Under the pieces are notes generated by a model. The model was not told where the DNA came from and searched no databases. It saw only the letters and a program-made list of their open reading frames with translations. 64,000 nt of DNA, from NCBI GenBank assembly GCA_963763485.1, contig CAVXOW010000006.1:434001-498000 (forward strand), in the 5' to 3' direction. Numbering within the stretch: position 1 is the first letter of the stretch; each line of letters begins with the position of its first letter. Made by a program: the position numbers and the translations under genes. Positions 57,911-64,000 of this stretch are shown piece after piece. The stretch comes from CAWCKS01 sp963763485 (GTDB lineage Bacteria; Pseudomonadota; Alphaproteobacteria; Rhizobiales; Xanthobacteraceae).

Positions 57911-59542
57911 TCACCGGTGGTCAGCCAAAATCATTTCGGCGGCTTTCTCCGCAATCATGATGATCGGTGCGTTGGTGTTGCCTGAAACGAGGTCCGGCAT
58001 GATCGAGCCGTCGATCACGCGCAATCCGTCGAGCCCCTTCACCTTGAGCGTCTGATCGACCACCGCGAGCGGATCGTTGCCCATCCGGCACGTCGACACC
58101 GGGTGGTAGACCGTGCTGCCGGTGTCACGGCAGAATTTCAGCAATTCATCATCCGTGTTCAGTTTCGGCCCCGGATAGATTTCCGCGGCAACGAACGGCT
58201 GCATCGCCGGCGCGTTCAAGACCTTGCGCAGGATTTTCAGGCCTTCGACATTCGCCGTGCGATCGGTCTGCGTGGCGAGATAGTTGATCTTGATCTCGGG
58301 CGGCACCGCCGGATCGGCGCTCCTGATCTTCAACGTGCCGCGGCTCTCTGGCCGCAGCTGGCACACCGACGCGGTGAAGCCGGAAAAGTTGTGCAGCTTC
58401 TCGCCCATCTTGTCGGTCGAGAACGGAATGAAGTGGACCTGGATGTCCGGCGTCGCAAGGCGCGCATCGGTCTTGAAAAACGCGCCGGCGTAACCCGCCG
58501 CGATCGTCAGCGGCCCCTTGCGAAATGCCGCATAACGCATACCGACCATCGCTCGCCGCAGCGGGTTGTTGAGGTCGTCATTCACCGTCCGCCGCGTCGA
58601 GCGCATCACGATGCGCGCCTGGAAATGATCCTGCAGGCTGTGGCCGACGCCGGGCGAGTCCTGCACCACGTCGATGCCAAAATTGCGCAACAGCTCGCCC
58701 GGCCCGACGCCGGACAGTTGCAAAAGCTTTGGCGAATTGAACGCGCCGAGCGACAGCAGCACCTCTTTCCGCGCCCGCGCAGTGCGGGCATAGCCGGAGC
58801 GCTTGTAAGTGACCCCGACCGCGCGCTTGCCCTCGAACAGCACGCGCTCGGCATGAGCGTCGGTTTCGATGCGCAGGTTCTGTCGGCCGCGCGCCGGATT
58901 GAGGTAGCACACGGCGGTCGAGGCACGGCGGCCGCGCCGCGTCGTGGTCTGGAAATAGCCGGCGCCCTCCTGCGTTGCGCCGTTGAAATCGGTGTTGCGC
59001 GGAATCCCGGTCTGCTCGGCGGCCGCAATGAACGCTTCGCACAGCGGATCGGGCTGGCGCGGGTTGGAGACCGCGAGCGGCCCGCCGGCGCCATGATAGT
59101 CGTCGGCGCCGCGCTGCTGGTGCTCCGCCCTCTTGAAATACGGCAGCACGTCGTCATAGCCCCAGCCGACATTGCCGAGCTGCCGCCAGCGGTCGTAGTC
59201 GGCATGCTGGCCGCGGATGTAGACGAGGCCGTTGATCGAGCTCGACCCGCCCAACACCTTGCCACGCGGCTGAAAGACAGAGCGGCCGCCGAGCTCCGGC
59301 TCCGGCTCGGTCTGGTACATCCAGTTCACCTTCGGCTGCTTGAACAGCACGCCGTAGCCGAGCGGGATGTGGATCCAGATATTGCGATCGCGCGGACCGG
59401 CTTCGAGCAGCAGCACCGAATGCTTGCCGGACTCGGTCAAACGGTTCGCCAGCACGCAGCCGGCCGAACCGGCGCCGACGACGATGTAGTCGAATTCTTC
59501 ATGCGTTGGTTGAGAGCCATTCCCTACCATCAGAGCTTCCAT
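57911..59542 (-). CDS. GMC-family FAD oxidoreductase (choline-dehydrogenase-like)
   Basis: A 543-residue flavoprotein oxidising a primary alcohol. The FAD-binding motif VGAGSAGCVLANRL is near the N-terminus, and GMC signature 1 is visible around RGKVLGGSSSINGLVY. The catalytic His is in YHPVSTCRMG, and NAPIIMIAEKAAEMI closes the protein. Length and order match choline and alcohol dehydrogenases of the family. Its substrate is unknown. Confidence 0.92.
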   Translation of the reverse strand: MEALMVGNGSQPTHEEFDYIVVGAGSAGCVLANRLTESGKHSVLLLEAGPRDRNIWIHIPLGYGVLFKQPKVNWMYQTEPEPELGGRSVFQPRGKVLGGSSSINGLVYIRGQHADYDRWRQLGNVGWGYDDVLPYFKRAEHQQRGADDYHGAGGPLAVSNPRQPDPLCEAFIAAAEQTGIPRNTDFNGATQEGAGYFQTTTRRGRRASTAVCYLNPARGRQNLRIETDAHAERVLFEGKRAVGVTYKRSGYARTARARKEVLLSLGAFNSPKLLQLSGVGPGELLRNFGIDVVQDSPGVGHSLQDHFQARIVMRSTRRTVNDDLNNPLRRAMVGMRYAAFRKGPLTIAAGYAGAFFKTDARLATPDIQVHFIPFSTDKMGEKLHNFSGFTASVCQLRPESRGTLKIRSADPAVPPEIKINYLATQTDRTANVEGLKILRKVLNAPAMQPFVAAEIYPGPKLNTDDELLKFCRDTGSTVYHPVSTCRMGNDPLAVVDQTLKVKGLDGLRVIDGSIMPDLVSGNTNAPIIMIAEKAAEMILADHR

Positions 59543-59641
59543 CCCGATCGTATTGATTTATAAGCGCCTGCCAGATTGCGTTGTCTCGCGCACTAACGCA
59601 AATAGTCGCTCGTTCTCGCATCACAGGGAAACCGCCGTCAG

Positions 59642-60746
59642 ATGTCCCGTAATCCGTTGTTTGAGCCGTTTGCCTGCAAATCGTTGAAGCTTGCCAACCG
59701 CATCGTGATGGCGCCGATGACGCGTTCGAAGAGCCCGAGCGGCATTCCTGGCGCCGATGTCGCGGCCTACTACCGCCGGCGCGCCGAGGGCGGCGTCGGC
59801 CTGATCGTGACGGAAGGCACTATCGTCGACCGTCCCGGGGCCTGCGCCTCAACCGATATCCCGAACTTCCATGCGCCGGACAGCGTCGCAGGCTGGCGCA
59901 ATGTCGTGAAGGACGTGCACGCGGCCGGCGGCAAGATCGCACCGCAGCTCTGGCACCAGGGCATGGTACGCAAGCCCGGCACCGGGCCGAACCCCGACGC
60001 CAAGTCTGACGGCCCGTCTGGCCTGTCGGGCACCGGCAAGCCGGTCGGCGAGCCGATGAGCGATGCCGATATCGCCGACACCATCGACGCCTTCGCCAGG
60101 GGCGCCGAGTTATCGAAAGAGATCGGCTTCGACTGCGTCGAGTTTCACGGCGCTCACGGCTACCTGCTCGACCAGTTCTTCTGGGAAGGCTCCAACGTGC
60201 GTACCGACGCGTTCGGCGGCGACCTGCTACGGCGCACCCGTTTTGCGGCCGAGATCGTCAAGGCAGCGCGCAAGCGCGTCGGGCCCGACTACGTCATCAT
60301 CCTGCGCTTCTCGCAATGGAAGCAACAGGACTACGCGGCAAAGCTTGCGCTGACCCCGAAAGAGCTGGAAGCGTTTCTCGAGCCGCTGACCGACGCCGGC
60401 GTCGACATCTACCACTGCTCGACGCGGCGGTTCTGGGAGCCGGAGTTCGCAGGCTCCGATCTCAACCTCGCCGGCTGGACCAAGAAGATTTCCGGCAAGC
60501 CGACCATCACCGTCGGCTCGGTCGGGCTTGAAGGGCGCAGACTTCATCGCCTCGCTGCGCGCCGGCGGCACGCCGGAGGTCGGCGACCTCAGCGAACTCG
60601 AGGCCCGCGTGCAGCGCGGCGAATTCGACCTGGTTGCTGTTGGCCGCGTCCTGTTGAGCGACCCTGCCTGGGCGGCGAAAATCCGCGATGGTCGTGCCAG
60701 CGAACTGCTGCCGTTCTCGCCCGAGTCGCTGAAGGAACTGGCGTAA
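59642..60746 (+). CDS. NADH:flavin oxidoreductase / Old Yellow Enzyme family (frameshifted)
   Basis: An FMN-dependent ene-reductase barrel. Landmarks are NRIVMAPMTRSKS near the start, the substrate-binding EFHGAHGYLLDQFFW, and FMN-binding NVRTDAFGG. At about 60527 the frame changes: TITVGSVGL continues as KGADFIASLRAGG in the other frame, to VAVGRVLLSDP and the stop at 60746. The span is 3n+1 bases (one extra base in GTCGGGC-TTGAAG). Joined length is about 368 residues, normal for the family. Confidence 0.88.
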
Positions 60747-60847
60747 AGCGCCCGCCATTGCGATCGACAAGCCGATCAATGGTGATGGCGAGCCGTTGAC
60801 AAAGCCCCCCGATCCCTGTCGCAATAGCGCGCCAGCCGAGGTGGCGC

Positions 60848-62014
60848 ATGGACCAGCAAAACCGTTCCGACCCGGTCACGAAGGCACGCGATCTCGGATC
60901 TGCGATCGCCGCCGCGGCGGACGAGCTTGAGCGCACGCGGCGGATTCCTGCTCCGCTCCTCGAACAGCTGCACTCCTCGCGCCTGCTGCGCATGCTGCTG
61001 CCGCGCTCGGTCGACGGCGACCAGATCGATCCGCAAACCTACCTCGCCGCGATCGAGGAGCTGTCCTGCCACGACGGCTCGATCGGCTGGAACGTGTTCG
61101 TCGCCAACAGCTCGGCCTTGATCGCGCCGTTTCTGGAGCCTGATGTAGCCCGCATCGTCTTCGGCGATCCGAAGAGCGTGGTGGCCTGGGGACCACCCAA
61201 CGCCTGCAAGGCGACCGCCGTGGACGGCGGCTATCGCGTCAGTGGCAGGTGGGATTTCGCCAGCGGCTGCCGGCAGGCGACCTGGATGGGTGCGCACTGC
61301 CAGGTGGTCGAGCGCGACGGCAGCCTGCGCCGCGATTCCCGCGGCCAGCCGGTGATCCGCTCGCTGCTGTTCCCGGTGCATGAGGCCACCCTGCTCGACA
61401 CCTGGAACCCGATCGGGCTGCGCGGCACCGCATCGGATTCCTACCGGCTCGATGATCTCTTCGTGGCCGAGCGCTTCAGCAGCACGCGCATGGAGCCTGC
61501 GCTGCGGCGCGAGCGCGGGCCGCTCTACGCCTTCACCATGCAAGGGCTCTATGCGGTCGGCGTCGCCGGCGTCGCGCTCGGCATCGCCCGCGCAATGCTT
61601 GATGAGTTCGTCGAACTGGCCGGCCGCAAGGTGCCCCGCGGACTGACGCGCCTTGCCGACAATGCCGTGGTCCAGGCCGACGTGGCGCGGGCCGAGGCAA
61701 GCCTCGGCGCCGCCCGCGCCTACCTGATCGACACCCTCGCAGCGATCCATGCCCACGCCGACGACATCGATCCGATCGACATCGCCGATCGAGCGCGCGT
61801 GCGGCTCGCCTGCACCCACGCGATCCACGCCTCGCTCGAGGTTGCCGATTTCACCTACAAGGGCGCCGGCGTCGATGCCATCTTCCCGGGCAGCCCATTC
61901 GAGCGCCGCTTTCGCGACATCCATACGGTGTCACAGCAGATCCAGTCGCGCGGCGCCCACTACGAGGCCGTCGGCCGCATCCTGCTCGGCACCATGCCGG
62001 AAGTGTTCTTCTGA
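60848..62014 (+). CDS. Acyl-CoA dehydrogenase-fold flavoprotein (hydroxylase-like)
   Basis: A 388-residue protein of the acyl-CoA dehydrogenase superfamily. It has an all-helical N-domain (ELERTRRIPAPLLEQLHSSR), a beta-barrel middle around GRWDFASGCRQATWMGAH, and a helical C-domain with IHTVSQQIQSRGAHYEAVG. The GRWDFASG segment is typical of the flavin-dependent monooxygenase branch (HsaA/DszC-like), so oxygenation of a small substrate is at least as likely as acyl-CoA dehydrogenation. ATG 60848 gives the conserved start. Confidence 0.85.
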   Translation: MDQQNRSDPVTKARDLGSAIAAAADELERTRRIPAPLLEQLHSSRLLRMLLPRSVDGDQIDPQTYLAAIEELSCHDGSIGWNVFVANSSALIAPFLEPDVARIVFGDPKSVVAWGPPNACKATAVDGGYRVSGRWDFASGCRQATWMGAHCQVVERDGSLRRDSRGQPVIRSLLFPVHEATLLDTWNPIGLRGTASDSYRLDDLFVAERFSSTRMEPALRRERGPLYAFTMQGLYAVGVAGVALGIARAMLDEFVELAGRKVPRGLTRLADNAVVQADVARAEASLGAARAYLIDTLAAIHAHADDIDPIDIADRARVRLACTHAIHASLEVADFTYKGAGVDAIFPGSPFERRFRDIHTVSQQIQSRGAHYEAVGRILLGTMPEVFF

Positions 62015-62238
62015 ACAGAACTCATCGACAATTTGACGCCTTTTGCGTAGGGACGCCCGCGATTACGCGCGATGCAATGCACCACAATGCATGTTTTCGA
62101 CGGCTACAGAATTAACCGCAGCGCAGGCAAAAACCTTAACAGCTAACGTTAACCGACAAGCATGGTTGCGCGGCTCACCAAAGACAGCTCAGGATCGCCC
62201 TAGATTTTGATACAAACTTTTTCAAAGGAGAACTCGAG

Positions 62239-62721
62239 ATGGTCGAGTCAACAATAGGTCGAGCCTTGACTGATCTGGATCGCGAAATCGCGGCAGCGGT
62301 TCGAAACGCACCTTCGGTCCACCGCTCGCGTCCTGGGGATGTCGGGCCGCCAACGGTCATTGCGCCGGACCTCGCGATGCCGGAATATGTCGAACATCAC
62401 GACGGGGCCACAGAAATCGGCAAGCTGTCGGCGGAAGCCGTTGTCCGCGAATTCGAAGCTGCGGCGAAAGAGATTGAGACGATGGGTGCGGAGCTGATCG
62501 AGCGCGTTAAGCAATGCGAAGCGATGACGCGCGATGCGTTCGCCGTGACGGAAGAGCTGAAAGAGACTGCAGCTCGCTACCGCGAGGAGGCAAAGAGCAT
62601 CTTCGTACAGATTGAGAACTGTTCGCTGGTAATGGCGGAAGTCCGCACGACCTGCGCCGACCTGAGGGACAAGATCGCGATTCCGACTCTCGGAGACAGG
62701 CTTAAGCCAAAAGAGCGGTGA
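62239..62721 (+). CDS. Small hypothetical protein with coiled-coil segment
   Basis: A 160-residue charged protein without signal or membrane helix. Residues 60-120 are heptad-like (EFEAAAKEIETMGAELIERV ... FAVTEELKETAARYREEAK), a probable coiled coil. The start has AAGGAGA about eight bases upstream. The 220-base gap upstream is AT-richer than the flanks, holds a TAACGTTA palindrome near 62144 and could be the promoter. I do not recognise the family. Confidence 0.75.
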   Translation: MVESTIGRALTDLDREIAAAVRNAPSVHRSRPGDVGPPTVIAPDLAMPEYVEHHDGATEIGKLSAEAVVREFEAAAKEIETMGAELIERVKQCEAMTRDAFAVTEELKETAARYREEAKSIFVQIENCSLVMAEVRTTCADLRDKIAIPTLGDRLKPKER

Positions 62722-62796
62722 CTCTCGAACCGACCTACGTCCTGAGCCCGCAACCGAAGACGGACATGATCGGCTCACGGACAAAACGTCCTAGCG

Positions 62797-63615
62797 TCAT
62801 TGCCTGCCTAGAAAATCCAACAGGGCCTTGTTGAACGCCTCTGGCTGCTCCCAATTCGGCGCGTGACCGGACTCGGAGATCAATACCGTCTCGGCATTGC
62901 GCAAGTGGCTCGCCTGCAGCCGCAACATCGACGGCGGCGTATACATGTCGGCATCGCCGCCGATCAGCAGCGTCGGCAGCCTGATCGTCTCGAGCTTCGC
63001 CCAGGTGATCACGTTGGCAAATTTCTGCACCACCTTCGGCCCGACCACCGCCTGCGCCTCCAGCGCGCGCCACGCCTTGACGCCTGCCGAGTTGCCGGCG
63101 CGATAGGAAGGCCCAAGCTCGCGCAACTCCGGCGGCATGTCCAGGAAGGCCTTTGGCCTGATGCGGCTGCCGGTCTCGACATACTCCTTGTCGGTGACGC
63201 CGAGCAGCGTCGCGGCGAAAGTCACACTCGACAGTTTCTCCGGATGCGCCAGCGCGTAGTCGGCTGCGATGATGCCGCCGAGTGCCAGACCAACCGCATG
63301 GAATTTGTCGATGCCAAGATGGCCGACGAGATGGTGCAGGTCTTCCGACGCGATCCCGGGATTGTTGCGATCTCCGGGCTCCGACTTGAAGCAGCCGCGC
63401 CGGGAGTAACCGATCACACGATAGCCGGCCTTTGCCAGCGCCGGCTGCTGATACGGCCAGAACGCGCCGCTGCCGGTGTTGGCGTGGAGCAGGATCACGA
63501 CGGGCCCTGTGCCGCCCGTGTCCCAGTACCAAAGTTTTGCGCCGGGCAGGTCGGCCAGTCCTTCGGTGACCTTGACCTGCTCCGGAATAGGCACAGGCGT
63601 CCAGACAGCAGTCAT
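62797..63615 (-). CDS. Alpha/beta hydrolase-fold protein lacking the nucleophile Ser
   Basis: A 272-residue alpha/beta hydrolase resembling 3-oxoadipate enol-lactonase-like proteins. The oxyanion-hole segment HANTGSG, GYSRRGCFKSEP and the terminal His loop SESGHAPNWEQPEAF are present, and an acid candidate is in IGGDADMYTPP. At the nucleophile elbow, where GxSxG is expected, it reads VGLALGG, so the usual Ser is Ala111. A GxAxG elbow may be a feature of this subfamily rather than a mutation. ATG 63615 is chosen. Confidence 0.85.
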   Translation of the reverse strand: MTAVWTPVPIPEQVKVTEGLADLPGAKLWYWDTGGTGPVVILLHANTGSGAFWPYQQPALAKAGYRVIGYSRRGCFKSEPGDRNNPGIASEDLHHLVGHLGIDKFHAVGLALGGIIAADYALAHPEKLSSVTFAATLLGVTDKEYVETGSRIRPKAFLDMPPELRELGPSYRAGNSAGVKAWRALEAQAVVGPKVVQKFANVITWAKLETIRLPTLLIGGDADMYTPPSMLRLQASHLRNAETVLISESGHAPNWEQPEAFNKALLDFLGRQ

Positions 63616-63622
63616 CGGAACC

Positions 63623-64000
63623 TCAAGCTTGCGAGACGATGCGCCGGCAGTGATCCAGCGCCGCGGCAATCAGGTTATCGCTGGCCTCCGGCGTACGAAA
63701 CGCCGAGTGCGCCGACAGCGTCACGTTGGGCAGCTGCTTCAAGGGGCTATCGGCAGGCAGCGGTTCGACAGCGAAAACATCGAGCCCGGCGTGGCGCAGG
63801 TGGCGCGACTTCAGCGCCTCGATCATCGCGGCATCGTCGACCAGCGCGCCGCGCGCCGTGTTGATCAGGATCGCGCCGCGCCGCATCAGCCCGATACGCT
63901 CGGCCGATAGAAACCCACGGGTCTCGTCGTTGAGCAACAGATGCAGCGAGACCACGTCGCTCTCGCGCAGCAGCTGCTCGATCGGAACGAAGGTTACGTT
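63623..64000 (-). CDS. D-isomer-specific 2-hydroxyacid dehydrogenase, 5' end missing
   Basis: The C-terminal 125 residues of a NAD-dependent 2-hydroxyacid dehydrogenase; the start and the NAD-binding Rossmann entry lie outside the window. Visible family features are SDVVSLHLLLND, the Arg in NTARGALVDD, Glu in DVFAVEPLP, and the catalytic His in LSAHSAFRT. It ends 7 bases before the alpha/beta hydrolase start, so the two are likely an operon on the minus strand. Confidence 0.9.
   Translation of the reverse strand, partial: NVTFVPIEQLLRESDVVSLHLLLNDETRGFLSAERIGLMRRGAILINTARGALVDDAAMIEALKSRHLRHAGLDVFAVEPLPADSPLKQLPNVTLSAHSAFRTPEASDNLIAAALDHCRRIVSQA

Overview
The window looks like chromosomal DNA of an alphaproteobacterium in the Bradyrhizobium / Rhodopseudomonas group (Nitrobacteraceae). 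The basis is high GC with strong third-position GC, many ABC importers and catabolic enzymes, a MloK1-type cyclic-nucleotide-gated K+ channel, aerobic-type cobalamin genes, and several families of the hairpin-forming dispersed repeats usual in that group. The assignment is by gene content and style only. I saw no rRNA, tRNA, CRISPR array or prophage. The only mobile-element trace is an internally deleted IS5-family remnant at about 49.5 kb.

Layout. 1-9878 (+): a peptide-type ABC importer (binding protein cut by the window edge, two permeases, two ATPases), then a conserved unknown, an alkylsulfatase-like metallo-beta-lactamase-fold hydrolase, an amidase and an M20 carboxypeptidase. This reads as one uptake-and-hydrolysis operon. 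9988-13938 (-): a DsrE protein, a Cys-containing exported protein, a lipoprotein, an enoyl-CoA hydratase-like protein, another M20 peptidase and a hotdog thioesterase. 14.0-19.4 kb: a DUF3307 membrane protein, a broken small gene, a cyclic-nucleotide-gated K+ channel, a DUF3095 protein with cyclase-like motifs, and a class III nucleotide cyclase with a histidine-rich membrane anchor and a [2Fe-2S] domain. 19.3-21.6 kb: a divergent MFS transporter / SDR pair.

21.6-33.9 kb is a cobalamin regulon: cobS, cobT, a B12 riboswitch, a DUF1636 gene, cobU, cobO, cobQ, cbiB, btuF, cobC, btuD, btuC, btuB and a second B12 riboswitch in front of btuB. Together they cover outer-membrane uptake, inner-membrane import, corrinoid adenosylation and lower-ligand assembly. 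34.0-44.2 kb (+): an M20 amidohydrolase, a gamma-glutamyltransferase-like enzyme, a DUF1028 protein, a second complete peptide ABC importer and a cupin. This is a good candidate for scavenging of gamma-glutamyl or other modified peptides. 44.5-49.5 kb: an LLM flavin oxidoreductase, a D-aminoacylase-type amidohydrolase and a divergent thiamine-pyrophosphate enzyme. 49.5-55.0 kb: the IS remnant, a TPR-methyltransferase, a small exported protein, a P3A-type proton ATPase and a cytochrome c. 55.3-64.0 kb: a carbamoyl-amino-acid-type amidohydrolase, an iron-dependent alcohol dehydrogenase / maleylacetate reductase, a GMC oxidoreductase, an Old Yellow Enzyme, an acyl-CoA-dehydrogenase-fold flavoprotein, a small unknown, an alpha/beta hydrolase without the usual serine, and a 2-hydroxyacid dehydrogenase cut by the window edge.

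Two points stand out. First, the channel / DUF3095 / redox-type cyclase group at 15-19.4 kb looks like a compact cyclic-nucleotide signalling module, with a perfect 19-bp palindrome in the divergent promoter region. Second, about 15 genes are interrupted by a single-base shift, nearly always equivalent to one extra base. That pattern points to systematic indel errors in the sequence rather than to 15 dead genes, so each affected gene is described at its inferred full extent.
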